Source of the DNA: Fuerstiella sp.
Lineage (GTDB): Bacteria; Planctomycetota; Planctomycetia; Planctomycetales; Planctomycetaceae
DNA: 64,000 bases
Direction: 5' to 3'
Assembly (NCBI GenBank): GCA_022843805.1
Contig: JALHMY010000015.1
Location: 1-64,000, forward strand
A program made the translations under genes and the position numbers. Each line of letters starts with the position of its first letter. Positions within the stretch are counted from its first letter, which is position 1. The notes beneath the pieces were generated by a model. It saw only the letters and a program-made list of their open reading frames with translations. It was not told the DNA's origin and did no database searches. This document shows positions 1 through 10,000 of the stretch, in pieces.

Positions 1-168
1 CGCGTGTTGCACAGAACGCCGATCCGGTAGCACGCGCAACGCTTCGTTCACCCACCCCCTCCCGATCTTGCTTCGCTCGATCGACCTCCCCCGGCTTCGC
101 CGGGAGAGGGGGTAAAATCATCCCCTCCCGCGAATCGCAGCGAAGTGCGAGGGGTCGGCCGTCAGCCG
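1..168. repeat. Single diverged copy of the 185-bp GC-rich repeat family
   Basis: This stretch before the first gene is a diverged copy of the unit repeated four times in tandem at 32171-32910. Shared blocks are TTGCACAGAACGCCG near the left edge, CCCTCCCGATCTTGCTTCG around 55-74, a hairpin CTCCCCCGGC/GCCGGGAGAG around 87-110, and GAGGGGTCGGCCGTCAG around 149-165. It abuts the stop codon of the minus-strand gene ending at 169, so its hairpins may help end that transcript. The repeat runs off the left edge, so its true boundary is not visible. Confidence 0.75.
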
Positions 169-1266
169 TTATGCCTGTGACAGCTCTCTCAATTCATCCA
201 GTGCATCTTCAACGTCCGGTACGCGGATTCCTGGCTGTCGACTGTTTCGATCGCACTGATTCAGTAACAGCAGAGTTTCATAGTCTTCGTTTTCCTTCAG
301 TCTTTGATGAAGGCGGAAGCCGATGGAGCGGTCGCGGATCAGATGAGCGTCCATGTGATGGCGAATCAGCCACGCGGTACGTTCAGTAATGAAGCCATCA
401 AGAGCCTCAAGGCCGGCGTTTACGTGATCCTGGGAATCAATGCCTTTGCCAACATCGTGCAGTAACGCGGCCAGTTGGAATTCTTCATCGTAGGGAAGTT
501 CATCGACGGCCAGCACGTAACATTGCAGCAGATGATACAGGACATCTCCCTCCGGATGGTGCTTGCGACCCTGGGCGACGCCGCCCAGTGGAAGCAGCAA
601 AGAACGATAGACCTGAAAGCGATCGATGGAGTTGTCGGCAGCTGCGACTTCGGATTCAACATCGAAATCCGGATACTCCCGTTTGAGAAACTGTTCGAAT
701 TCAGGCAGAGTGGCTCGTTCAATGGCTTTGCCGGTGATTGAACTCTTGAAGTGAAACGTCGCCTTGTCCGGGGCGTACATCGTGAGTTCAATCGGAAAGC
801 GATCCTTAAGATGGAAGTGCGTAAAAATTCGCTCTTCGCCATGCTTGCGAACTCGTTTTCGTTCCGGCAGATAATCGATCCCTTCGGCATCCAGTCGAGC
901 TTCGACGGCTTCGGCTGTGGCAGAGAAGATGTGAATATCGATATCCGAACCCTGTCGAATATGACCGGTGAATGTGCTGCCGATAATTTTTGGACGGAAG
1001 TTCTCCAGCATTCGCATGATTCGCAGGGCCTCGAATCGCATTTCTCTCAGGCGATCGAACCGCGAGTCGCCCTCGAAGAGATTGGCGAGCCGCAGGATTT
1101 CGTCACGGATTTCTGCGTTGCTGGGCAGCTCCGAAGGTTTTACCCAGCCCTGGCATAGTCGCTGAGCGGCTTTCAGTTTGGCTCGGTAGTACTCCGTTTC
1201 GCTGCGGGAGTACATCAGGCGTGCGGATTCCACAATGATCGCACGTCGCAGTTTCGCATCTGTCAT
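169..1266 (-). CDS. Nucleotidyltransferase and HD phosphohydrolase domain protein
   Basis: A 365-residue protein with two recognisable domains. Residues about 90-200 carry a minimal nucleotidyltransferase signature, GS at 96-97 followed by SDID at 107-110, which supplies the metal-binding acidic residues. Residues about 220-350 form an HD domain: HHPEGD at 236-241, HD within LLHDVGKG at 270-271, then HH and a final NQCD. The arrangement recalls tRNA CCA-adding enzymes, whose HD domain has the same HPEGD and HDIGK motifs, but the usual CCA-transferase core is not evident, so a CCA role should not be assumed. I chose the ATG at 1266 (MTDAKLRRA) over an in-frame start 51 codons upstream because the extra N-terminus looks like non-coding translation. 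No strong ribosome-binding site is visible. Substrate unknown. Confidence 0.75.
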   Translation of the reverse strand: MTDAKLRRAIIVESARLMYSRSETEYYRAKLKAAQRLCQGWVKPSELPSNAEIRDEILRLANLFEGDSRFDRLREMRFEALRIMRMLENFRPKIIGSTFTGHIRQGSDIDIHIFSATAEAVEARLDAEGIDYLPERKRVRKHGEERIFTHFHLKDRFPIELTMYAPDKATFHFKSSITGKAIERATLPEFEQFLKREYPDFDVESEVAAADNSIDRFQVYRSLLLPLGGVAQGRKHHPEGDVLYHLLQCYVLAVDELPYDEEFQLAALLHDVGKGIDSQDHVNAGLEALDGFITERTAWLIRHHMDAHLIRDRSIGFRLHQRLKENEDYETLLLLNQCDRNSRQPGIRVPDVEDALDELRELSQA

Positions 1267-1550
1267 GAAACTGTGTCGAATTTTTTTGAATCCGTCTGCA
1301 GGCCGATGACTATCACCAGCACATTGTGGACGGTTATTCAATCTGCCCTTCAATGCCGACACTCGGGGCCGGGGAATCATAGTCGGACATCCGGCATTGT
1401 TCAAGAACAAAGTGAACATCTGCCAGCTGGCTTGTTGTGCTGAGTGGTATATGCAGTCAAATTGTCAATAATTCCGGTGACTGTATTCAATTCAGGCGAC
1501 TGTCAGTCCCTGTCCGATTTGTTTCGCAATCTGTACAGAAAGCCGACACG

Positions 1551-3668
1551 ATGAAGGTTGTTAGTGGTTCGTTGCTTTTGACTTTCATGACGAGCTGGCT
1601 GTGTGCTTTTCCCTGCATGGCGGCGGACTGGAGTTTGACCGACAATCCTCAGCTGGCCGCATTCTTTGAGGAGGAAGTGCAGAGGATTGAACGGCGGAAT
1701 TCGCTGACTCAGTATAGGACACTTGAAGAGTGGAATGCGGCGAAACCACGCCTTCGTCAGCAGTTGTTTGAAATGCTGGGGCTGGATCCGCTCCCGGAAC
1801 GTACGGACCTGGAGGCGGAGGTTTCCGGCGTTGCGGAGCACGAGGAATTCCGCATGGAACGCATCAGCTTTCAATCCATGCCGGGCCTCTACGTTTCCGG
1901 CAATCTGTACATTCCGAAGAAAATGGATGGACCTCTGCCGGCGGTTCTATATGTCTGCGGCCACGGCAACGTCAAAAAAGACGGGATCAGTTATGGCAGC
2001 AAGGCATCCTATCAGCGGCACGGGGGCTGGTTTGCACGCAATGGATACGTGTGCCTGGTGATCGATACTCTGCAGCTGGGTGAAATCGAAGGCATTCATC
2101 ATGGTACGTATCGTTACAACCGCTGGTGGTGGAACGCACGTGGGTACACTCCGGCGGGCGTTGAGGCGTGGAACTGTATGCGTGCGCTCGATTATCTGCA
2201 GAGTCGATCGGAAGTCGACGGGAGTCGGCTGGGAGTGACCGGGCGATCGGGAGGAGGAGCTTACAGCTGGTGGATCGCAGCACTTGACGATCGTATTCAG
2301 TGTGCGGTACCGGTCGCCGGAATTACGTCGATGCGCAATCATGTTGCAGACGGCTGTGTCGAAGGCCACTGCGACTGCATGTATATGGTGAATACGTATG
2401 GCTGGGACTATGCGGTTGTGGCCGCGCTTGTGGCACCTCGTCCGCTGCTGATTTCCAATACCGACAAAGACACGATTTTTCCTCTTGAAGGAGTGGTCGA
2501 CATTCATCGACAGGTGCGACACATTTATCGGCTTTATGGAATGCCAGAGCATCTGGGACTGCAGATCACCGAGGGACCGCACAAGGATACTCAGGAACTG
2601 CATGTGCATGCGTTTCGCTGGATGAATCGATTTCTGAGGAAAGACGAATCGATGATCAGCAAGCTCGTTGAGGATTTCTTTGTCCCGGAGCAGCTCCGAG
2701 TGTTCACGGCGATTCCGAAGGATGAGCGTAATACAACGATCGATGAAGTCTTCGTCCCGTTTCGCAGTCAGCCGTCAGCATCCGAAGATGCTGGAATTCT
2801 GGCCGATCTTCCGCGATGGGAACAATCGCTGCTTGAGATTCTGCGTGACAAATGTTTTGCCGCATGGCCGGAGAATCGATCCGACTGGCAGGCGACCGCA
2901 GTCAGTCTTCGGGAGACGCTCAAATCCGGGCCATTCTGGACATCCGCGTTTCCGGAACATGTTGTTAGTCGGCTGCATTTTGAGAGTCAGCCCAGTGTGC
3001 CTTTGTTTGTCGACGTGATCCATGCAAAGAATGTGCCACCAGCAAAGGTTGCACGTATTCACCTTCTGGCCGTGGACGATCTCACGTGGTCAGCGTATGA
3101 ACGGATTCTGGCAGGGCAGAACGATGCCGATTCGTCCACTTCAACCGATGATGTTTCGTCTGTGTTTCGTCTGATTCAGGGGCATCTTAAAGAAAGCGGT
3201 TCGGCAGTTGCCGTGTTTTCATCCCGCGGTATCGGTGCTCAGAAGTGGAAGGGTGACGAGAAGAAACAAATCCAGATTCAGCGACGATTTCAGCTGCTGG
3301 GGATGACTGCTGATGGAATGCGAGTCTGGGACCTGCGGCGAGCCTTACAGATATTGCGATCGGAGGCGGGAGACGAGGTGAACTTGTCTCTGCAGGCTTT
3401 GGGCAGGCAGGGACTGCTGGCCATTTGTGTGGGGATTTATGAGCGGCTGCCGGGAGGATTGTTTGTGGATGCCGCGTCACTGCCCACGGACGATACGGGC
3501 CCGGTCATTCTGAATCAGCAGAGACTTATCCATGTTCAGGAACTTGCAGCTCTTGCGCTGCGGAAGAATGCAATAACGGTGCGAGGTGACTCGCCACTGA
3601 CGGATCTGTCGCGGCGCCTGACGGAAGCACCTCAGTGGACTGGCGGTCATCTGACGCTTGAACCGTAA
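1551..3668 (+). CDS. Secreted alpha/beta-hydrolase (acetylxylan-esterase-like), long form
   Basis: A 705-residue protein. The start at 1551 gives a clean signal peptide of about 24 residues ending CMAA; an in-frame start 38 codons earlier adds no recognisable sequence. The N-terminal half is an alpha/beta hydrolase of the acetyl-xylan esterase/dienelactone hydrolase group: the strand AVLYVCGHGN at about 131-140, the nucleophile elbow GRSGGG with Ser233, an aspartate in SNTDKDTIF and a histidine in EGPHKDTQ supply a plausible Ser-Asp-His triad. The C-terminal 300 residues are less conserved and may be a second, degenerate hydrolase-like domain. It is probably periplasmic and removes acyl groups from plant or algal polysaccharides; the exact substrate is inferred. 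It is divergent from the preceding gene and is not obviously in an operon. Confidence 0.75.
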   Translation: MKVVSGSLLLTFMTSWLCAFPCMAADWSLTDNPQLAAFFEEEVQRIERRNSLTQYRTLEEWNAAKPRLRQQLFEMLGLDPLPERTDLEAEVSGVAEHEEFRMERISFQSMPGLYVSGNLYIPKKMDGPLPAVLYVCGHGNVKKDGISYGSKASYQRHGGWFARNGYVCLVIDTLQLGEIEGIHHGTYRYNRWWWNARGYTPAGVEAWNCMRALDYLQSRSEVDGSRLGVTGRSGGGAYSWWIAALDDRIQCAVPVAGITSMRNHVADGCVEGHCDCMYMVNTYGWDYAVVAALVAPRPLLISNTDKDTIFPLEGVVDIHRQVRHIYRLYGMPEHLGLQITEGPHKDTQELHVHAFRWMNRFLRKDESMISKLVEDFFVPEQLRVFTAIPKDERNTTIDEVFVPFRSQPSASEDAGILADLPRWEQSLLEILRDKCFAAWPENRSDWQATAVSLRETLKSGPFWTSAFPEHVVSRLHFESQPSVPLFVDVIHAKNVPPAKVARIHLLAVDDLTWSAYERILAGQNDADSSTSTDDVSSVFRLIQGHLKESGSAVAVFSSRGIGAQKWKGDEKKQIQIQRRFQLLGMTADGMRVWDLRRALQILRSEAGDEVNLSLQALGRQGLLAICVGIYERLPGGLFVDAASLPTDDTGPVILNQQRLIHVQELAALALRKNAITVRGDSPLTDLSRRLTEAPQWTGGHLTLEP

Positions 3669-3676
3669 GCATGATC

Positions 3677-3726
3677 GTCGTGGGCAACCATAGTCGTGGG
3701 CAACCATAACGTGGGCTTCAGCCCAC
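3677..3726. repeat. Short tandem repeat followed by a small hairpin
   Basis: Two exact tandem copies of the 16-mer GTCGTGGGCAACCATA lie at 3677-3692 and 3693-3708. They are followed directly by the perfect palindrome GTGGGCTTCAGCCCAC at 3711-3726. The element sits just after the esterase stop codon and may act as a weak transcription stop, although no T-tract follows. The remaining bases up to 3885 show nothing recognisable. Confidence 0.6.
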
Positions 3727-3885
3727 AATCAAATCCGCCGACGATTTCAACCCAATTGACAAGGGTAGTGTGGGGCCTAGAATCCGGCCCAATGCTGCTG
3801 CACTGTGGCACGGATTAAAGGCGAGCACGGTGGGTCAATTCCCTGCTGCCGTTCCCCACAACACTGATTTTTCTGTTCGAAAGTA

Positions 3886-4995
3886 ATGTTCATGAAAGCC
3901 ATCGCCGTTCGTCCCGGAACACCCAACAGTGTTCATCTGGCGGAACTGAAGAAACCGACGGTGGCTGAGATTCCGGATGGACGTGGTGTGCTGATCCGGG
4001 TGTTGAAGGTCGGTGTTGATGCAACCGATCGCGAGATCAACGATGCCTTGTACGGGAATGCTCCGCCAGGATACGACTTTCTGGTAATCGGGCACGAATG
4101 TTTTGGGATCGTGGAAGAAGTGGGTGCGGCCGTACGCAAGGTGAAACCCGGTGACTACGTGACCTGTACGGTACGGCGGCCAGGGACGTCCATTTACGAT
4201 CGCATCGGCCGGTCCGACATCACCAGCGAAGAAGAATACTACGAACGTGGGATCAACCTTCGTCATGGTTATCTGACCGAGTACTTTGTCGATGACGAAG
4301 AATTTGTCGTTCGCATGCCGGTCGGGCTGAAGCATTTGCATGTGCTGGCCGAACCGATGAGCTGTGCTGCGAAGGCTGTTGAGCAGGCGTTTCTGGCTCA
4401 AAAGCGGCTCCAGGTCTGGGAACCAAAGCGAGCGTGGGTGACAGGAGCCGGCCAGATCGGACTGCTGTCGACTCTGATTTTGCGTCTTAGAGGTATGCAG
4501 GTGTTTACACTTGCCCGAGGGCGAAAACCGTGTTTGAAGTCAGAAATTGCTGAAGGGTTTGGATCGACCTACATCAGTACGGCGGAAATGACCATGTCGG
4601 AGCTGGCAAAGGCACACGGAAAGCCTGACCTGATCATTGAAGCAACGGGCAGCAGTGCGATTGCGTTCGAGGCGATGGAGATCCTGGGACACAATGGATG
4701 TATTGTTTGGACCAGTATCACAGGCGGGCAACGAAAAGTGGAAGTTCCCAGCGACCGGGTCAATTTGAACTGGGTTCTGGGAAACAAGCTGCTGGTTGGA
4801 TCGGTAAACGCCAATTTCCGGCATTTTGAGGCTGGAATTGCGGATCTCGCGCTGGGGGAGGTGACGTGGCCGGGAGTGATTCAAAAAATCCTGACGACGC
4901 CCGTCAAAGGTTTGGACAACTACCGGGAAATGATGCGTTTGCTGGTTGAGGATCGCGACGCATTGAAGGTGTTTGTTGACGTCGCTGAAGGTTAG
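3886..4995 (+). CDS. Zinc-type alcohol dehydrogenase family, glucose 1-dehydrogenase-like
   Basis: A 369-residue medium-chain dehydrogenase. It resembles the haloarchaeal and Thermoplasma-type glucose dehydrogenases rather than ordinary alcohol dehydrogenases. Asp45 in GVDATDRE stands where most relatives have the zinc-binding cysteine, His70-Glu71 in GHE follow, and an ERGI..HGY..E segment and an EP motif come after, all as recalled for the Haloferax enzyme whose zinc is held by Asp, His and Glu. The Rossmann motif GAGQIG lies near residue 187. The likely reaction is oxidation of D-glucose or a similar aldose to the lactone with NAD(P)+. The start may equally be the ATG two codons downstream (MKAIAVRPG). 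It stands alone; the upstream gene is a secreted esterase, so a link to sugar use is plausible. Confidence 0.8.
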   Translation: MFMKAIAVRPGTPNSVHLAELKKPTVAEIPDGRGVLIRVLKVGVDATDREINDALYGNAPPGYDFLVIGHECFGIVEEVGAAVRKVKPGDYVTCTVRRPGTSIYDRIGRSDITSEEEYYERGINLRHGYLTEYFVDDEEFVVRMPVGLKHLHVLAEPMSCAAKAVEQAFLAQKRLQVWEPKRAWVTGAGQIGLLSTLILRLRGMQVFTLARGRKPCLKSEIAEGFGSTYISTAEMTMSELAKAHGKPDLIIEATGSSAIAFEAMEILGHNGCIVWTSITGGQRKVEVPSDRVNLNWVLGNKLLVGSVNANFRHFEAGIADLALGEVTWPGVIQKILTTPVKGLDNYREMMRLLVEDRDALKVFVDVAEG

Positions 4996-5433
4996 TGCAT
5001 CGTCAGAGCCTTTGTAATGGCAGACCAGTTGATCGCTCACTTCTGCCGAAACGGCAGCGGCAGCTAATGCCGATGGTAAGTGAAGATTGCGTGGCTGCGC
5101 GGGGTTTTGGACGGATTGACTCAAGAATCGCCGTTGCAGCGGATTCCGCTCGATCCTATTCTTCCCGTGAATCTGGCAGAAGAATTCTCGGGAGAATCTC
5201 TCAAGTTCCCGAACCGCGAAAAGAAAACGCGGAATTCCCTGCGATTGTCCCCTGTCATCTCATCATCTTCATTCCACTCTCCTCTCCCACACAACCTGCT
5301 GGTCACGGCAAAGAGCCGGGTTTCGCATGATTAGCCGCTGCACCGCAGATGGCTGATGAGGCACCTTCCGAGTTTCAGACCCTGACCTTGCACCACCTCC
5401 CTACTGCATTTTCCATTGCGAAAGGCAAGCGCC
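4996..5433. other. Gap with no recognised feature
   Basis: About 440 bases between the glucose dehydrogenase-like gene and the TPR lipoprotein. Several short open frames exist on both strands, but none has a recognisable motif or a convincing ribosome-binding site, and they overlap one another. The last part must hold the promoter of the TPR gene; no clear -35/-10 pair stood out. Confidence 0.6.
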
Positions 5434-6798
5434 ATGCGCTGCGATCGTTTGCGTAAAATGGGTCGACATCTTGCCATGTTGGCAAGCGCCACTGCACTTG
5501 CCGGATGTACATCCATGAACGGCTATGTGACAAATTCCTCCGGACAAAGTTATTACGAACAGGGCAATTATGTTGCGGCCGCTGGAGAATTTCAGCAGGC
5601 GATGATGGCGGAACCTGACAATCCGGATTACATCGCCAACCTGGCAAGAACTCGGTCGAAGATGGGTGATATGGCAGGTGCCGAACAGCTGTATCGTCAG
5701 GCCTTAATGGTATCTCCTTCGCATCAGCCATCGTATCATGGGATGTCTGAGCTTATGTTGGCGCAAGGGCGGGGCAATGAGGCCGCAGGTCTGTTGCAGA
5801 CCTGGGTTGCAACTCAGCCTTACATTGCAGAATCTCATCTGGAAATGGCATGGTTGCAGCGGGAAATGGGTCAGCAGGACGCGGCGGCGCAGTCGCTGCA
5901 GAATGCCCTTCAGGTGAATCCAGCTCACACTACGGCACTGGCCCATCTGGGTCAGTATTATCAGGATACCGGACGGCCCGATCAGGCGGTGGCCATGTAT
6001 CAGCAGTCGCTGCAGACGGACTGGAATCAGCCGGAAGTACATTCGCGGATGGCGATGGCAGCTCAGGCGACTGGAGGAGCCCATCCGATGGCTTCAACGG
6101 CGATGGCTCGCGGCGTTCATCCCTACGAAATGCCTCGTCAGGCCACCGCTTTTGGTCCGCCAAGCCCGGGAGCTCGTATGGCACAAATGCAGCTGCCGCC
6201 GATGCAGCAGATGCAGATGGCCCGACAAATGCAGATGCAGCAACAAATGCAGCAGATGCAAATGGCCCAAATGCAGCAGATGCCGCCAATGCAGATGGCT
6301 CAGATGCAAATGCCATCCATGCAAATGCCATCGATGCAAACGGTACAGGGCATGCCGACCAGTGGGATGCCCATGTCGTCTGCCGGGCCCATGTCGTCTG
6401 CTGGAGGAATGACAGCGAGCCATTCGTCAGCGTTCAGTCCTTCAGGCAGTTCTCAGCCGATGACCAGCTCCACTGGCTGGACAACAGGCTCAACTTCGCC
6501 TCAGACAGCGTTTACTCCGCCGATGGTTCCTCCATCAATGGATATGTCACCACCGGACCTGGGCGGCGGCTGGCAGGTTGTGCCAGGCAGCCTGAAAGTC
6601 ATCGATAACGGTCCGGCCTCGGCATCATCTGCATCACCTGGTCAGACAAGTCGTTCGGCCGTTGTCCCTTCCCCTCAGCCTGATCCATCGTTTTCGCAGT
6701 CGAACGGCAGCGTGCCGGTGCAGTCGATTTCCCGCAGTACAGCCGGAATGACTGTACCGGGAACTTCGGCAGGGGTTCCTGAACTGGAAGCGTTCTGA
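5434..6798 (+). CDS. TPR lipoprotein with a Met/Gln-rich tract
   Basis: A 454-residue predicted lipoprotein. The signal peptide ends in a lipobox, ATALAGC, with Cys25 as the lipidation site. The ATG at 5434 has AAAGG about ten bases upstream and is preferred to a TTG at 5416. Residues about 38-205 form four to five tetratricopeptide repeats (NPDYIANLARTRSKMGDMAGAEQLY is shared over units; typical NPAHTTALAHLG and YYQDTGRPDQA also appear), a fold for protein contacts. Residues about 248-304 are nearly all Met, Gln, Ala and Pro in MQQMQMA-like units. The remaining C-terminus is Ser/Pro/Thr-rich and probably disordered. It should sit in the outer part of the cell envelope. The function is unknown; a scaffold or assembly role is only inference. 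Confidence 0.75.
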   Translation: MRCDRLRKMGRHLAMLASATALAGCTSMNGYVTNSSGQSYYEQGNYVAAAGEFQQAMMAEPDNPDYIANLARTRSKMGDMAGAEQLYRQALMVSPSHQPSYHGMSELMLAQGRGNEAAGLLQTWVATQPYIAESHLEMAWLQREMGQQDAAAQSLQNALQVNPAHTTALAHLGQYYQDTGRPDQAVAMYQQSLQTDWNQPEVHSRMAMAAQATGGAHPMASTAMARGVHPYEMPRQATAFGPPSPGARMAQMQLPPMQQMQMARQMQMQQQMQQMQMAQMQQMPPMQMAQMQMPSMQMPSMQTVQGMPTSGMPMSSAGPMSSAGGMTASHSSAFSPSGSSQPMTSSTGWTTGSTSPQTAFTPPMVPPSMDMSPPDLGGGWQVVPGSLKVIDNGPASASSASPGQTSRSAVVPSPQPDPSFSQSNGSVPVQSISRSTAGMTVPGTSAGVPELEAF

Positions 6799-6852
6799 CC
6801 CAGGTGAGCGAATTTCCTGTCGGTTAAGGCGAGCGGCAAAATCGTATTTCCC

Positions 6853-6951
6853 GGGAGGGCGAGGCTCCTGCCGAGCCGAACTTTTTTCGGCTCAGCAGGA
6901 GCTTCGCCCTCCCGATTGCTTTTCACGGCTCAGCAGTAGCTTCGCCCTCCC
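6853..6951. repeat. Inverted repeat with a third partial arm
   Basis: A left arm at 6853-6880 (begins GGGAGGGCGAGGCTCCTG) pairs imperfectly with a right arm at 6886-6913 (ends CAGGAGCTTCGCCCTCCC). The central spacer includes a run of T. A third partial copy of the right arm (GGCTCAGCAGTAGCTTCGCC and on) follows at about 6927-6951. It is a dispersed palindromic element of a type common in planctomycete intergenic DNA and could end transcription of the TPR gene. Confidence 0.7.
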
Positions 6952-6996
6952 ATTTGCCGCGGCGATCGGCATGTTGTCAAATGTCGGGCAGTTTAA

Positions 6997-7045
6997 AAAG
7001 CGAAACCGCGGTCCGACGGAGAGTCGAATCGCGGTTTCTGTTTTT
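6997..7045 (-). terminator. Candidate terminator of the giant surface-protein gene
   Basis: The arms GAAACCGCG at 7001-7009 and CGCGGTTTC at 7029-7037 are perfectly complementary. The run TTTTTT follows on the plus strand and AAAAA precedes the left arm, so the hairpin could work in either direction. It lies about 45 bases after the stop codon of the minus-strand gene ending at 7088, its most likely client. Confidence 0.6.
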
Positions 7046-7087
7046 TATCCGGGTCCGTTGTTACACGGACGGAGTCAGCATTTCAGA

Positions 7088-10000
7088 CTATGGAAGGAAC
7101 GGTGCGAATCCAATGTTCGGGAACAGCGGATCAGCTGCAGCCCGGATATTGTAGCCACCTGTGGCAAAGGCCCCGGTGACTGACTGAGTAATCCCGAAGT
7201 TGATGAAGCTGTTGTTGGGATTATTCAGGTTAGCACCATTTTCCACCTGGAACAGGAAGGCATTGCGGTTCTGTGCTCCGATGTTGCCCAGGAAGAGAGC
7301 CTTCAGAGGATCCAGTGTTGTGTATGTGGCACCCAGAGCACTTGGATCGATCTGGTTACCCGAGTTGTTCTGGAATCGCAGATCGAACTGAGCTGTGTCA
7401 TCCAGATACACGAAGTCGAATGTCAGGTCTCCGTTGTTATCCTGTGAGGTGAAGGTTTCACCGGCTGACAGGAAGGATGAAGTGACGAAGTCTTCTTCCA
7501 GGTTACCACCCATTGTGTTGTTGCGGATGTCAGCGGCCACATAGGCACCCGTTCCAACGTCCACTCGAATACCTTCACCCGTCACAGTATTTGTTCCGTT
7601 GTTCTGAATTGTGTTGTTCACAATGGTCAGGAAACTGTTCTGTACTGTTCGCAGATTCAGGTAAGGAGCGATGTAGGCTGTGTTACCATTGACTGTGCCA
7701 GCATTCAGGAATGTGAACTCAGGCAATGTTGGGTCATAGGATGCACCATTCAGAGGTCGATCGTTGCCGGTGAATGGCGGATCCGGGAAGTTTGCCAGGT
7801 AGACGAATCGGCTCTGATTCATGTTGGCGTCTGCACGGTAGTAGATACCTTCTTCACCGTTGGAAACAATCGTATTGTCATCGAAGGTGATTTGCACCAG
7901 GTCGAGGTCGTCTGCCGCATTGAATGCTCCGTCTTCACGATCTCTCAGTCCGGCCGCTCCGGTCAGCAGGATGTTCGCACCTTTGCGATTGTTCTGGCTG
8001 ATCAGGTTACCCGTGACAGAGATATTCGGAATTGGTCCGCTTTCGGTAACTCCACCGTTGAATGTCAGGACTGGCAGGGTGAAGTCGACGTTACCCGGAG
8101 CCACACCGACAGCTGTACCTCCGAAGATATTCACACTCAGACCATCGCCGCCGTTACCGGCAGAGATTCCATTGTTCTCGCCACCGATCGTGTTATCCAC
8201 GATGGAGATGATTGGCTGTGGATTTCCGGTTGCATTGGATCCGGTCGCTGTGATGGCGATCCCGTCATCCTCATTGGACTGAATCCGGTTGCCTTCTCCC
8301 ACGTTACCCACAACCAGAGTCGATGTGGCATTGTTGGAGAAATTGGCCTGGATACCGTCGCCGTTGGCCACGTCGATATCGTTGTTGCTGTTCAGATCTT
8401 CACCCGGATCGAGGATACCGTTTCCGTTGAGGTCTTCAGTTGCACCTGCGATGCTGTTCGTGATGTTCGTACGAGTTACACGAACTGTGGCATCTGATGT
8501 GCCGCTGGCATCCCAGCGAATACCATTACCACCGCCAGCACCTGTTCCGTTACCGTTAATCGTTGTCTGACCGGTTCCTGAAGTGATCAGGATGTCAGAG
8601 CGACCGCCAGTTGTTTCAATGCCAACTCCATCACCACCGTTTCGGGAGATGCTGGTATCGCCACGAGAGTTGAGAGCAGCATGAGCACCGGAAGCTGCCG
8701 GGATTCGTGTGCTGGTGATTTCAACCAGAGCCCGTGAATCTTCTGTAGCAACGATCTGTACCCCGTCCACTCCGTTGTCTTCAATAGTGTTGCCATCAAA
8801 CTGGACTCGGCGTCCCGGTGGCAGGCCATCGGTTGCGTCACCAAAGTTGGAGTTTTCTGATGTCTGTACCAGGATACCGTTCTGGCCGTTACCGTTGAGG
8901 GTATTGGACTGGCCGTCTGCGATCAGCATTGAGTCACCGCGGGTTCTGAATCGAGCACCGTTCTGACCATTGTTGCTGAGGTTATTGCGATTCCATGTGA
9001 CCATGTTAACCGTACCTGAAGCAGGCTGATCAGGATCGTTCTTGTCGTTGCCCTGGACATCCACATCCAGACCGTCACCGGCGTTTCCAGTTGCCGTTAC
9101 ATCTTCAATCGTGGCCGTCAGCAGCGAAGTATCTGCACGTCGCAGGTTGATGCCGTCACCATTCAGTGCAGGATCTGCTCCATCTGTCGTGTCAGTGATG
9201 GATGTATTTCGGATATCAACAGTCGCTCGTCCGTTTCCGGTCACCTGTACCCCAATACCAACATCTGCGTTGCCGGAGATTGTGTTGATTGAAGGCACTG
9301 TGGTGCCGCCAATGCTCAGGTTAAGAACGTTGTTCTCCACAACCAGTGGAAGAGCCGGAGGCACGTTGTTCGGGCCATTCAGGTTAGCGACGATACCGCC
9401 ACCACCATTACCCGATACCGTGTTACCCTGGATAGCAGCATTGATCAGACCTTCTGTTGTGGCTGAGACGTTGCTGACCAGCCGGATACCGGCACCGTCA
9501 TTGTCGGAGACAGTATTCCCTGAGATGATCCGTCCGCTGGCGGGTGTTCCGAAGTCCAGTTCACCGCCGTTGTCAACCAGCAGTGCCACACCGTCGCCGG
9601 TATTCTCACTGACTGTGTTACCCTGAACACTTCCGCGAATGAGTGAGCCGTTCCTTGCAACAAACTGCACACCGTCTCCGGTACCAGAGGTTCCGTTGTC
9701 GCGGATCGTGTTACCCTGTGCAAACGAGGTTCCATTCAGAGTATTGTTCTGCAGTCCGCCGATCGTTGCTGTGTTGATGCGGGCATTCGGTCCATCGGCT
9801 GTCATGGTCAGACCATTCAGGCGACTTCGAGAGATGTTGTTACCCTGAACGACCACTGATGAGGCAACAGCGTTGTCCGTTGCTGCCAGTGATACACCGT
9901 TGTTGCGGGACTGTGTGATCGTGTTGTTGATGATTCGGCTTGAGTTCAGCACTGCATCGTCTGAGAGTCTGACGGCAATTCCGTCTGCTCCGTTGATCGC

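Noticed and set aside
5850-6608. Plus-strand 252-codon frame rich in Ala, Asp and Asn
   Set aside because: It is an out-of-frame reading of the TPR lipoprotein and its Met/Gln repeat tract.
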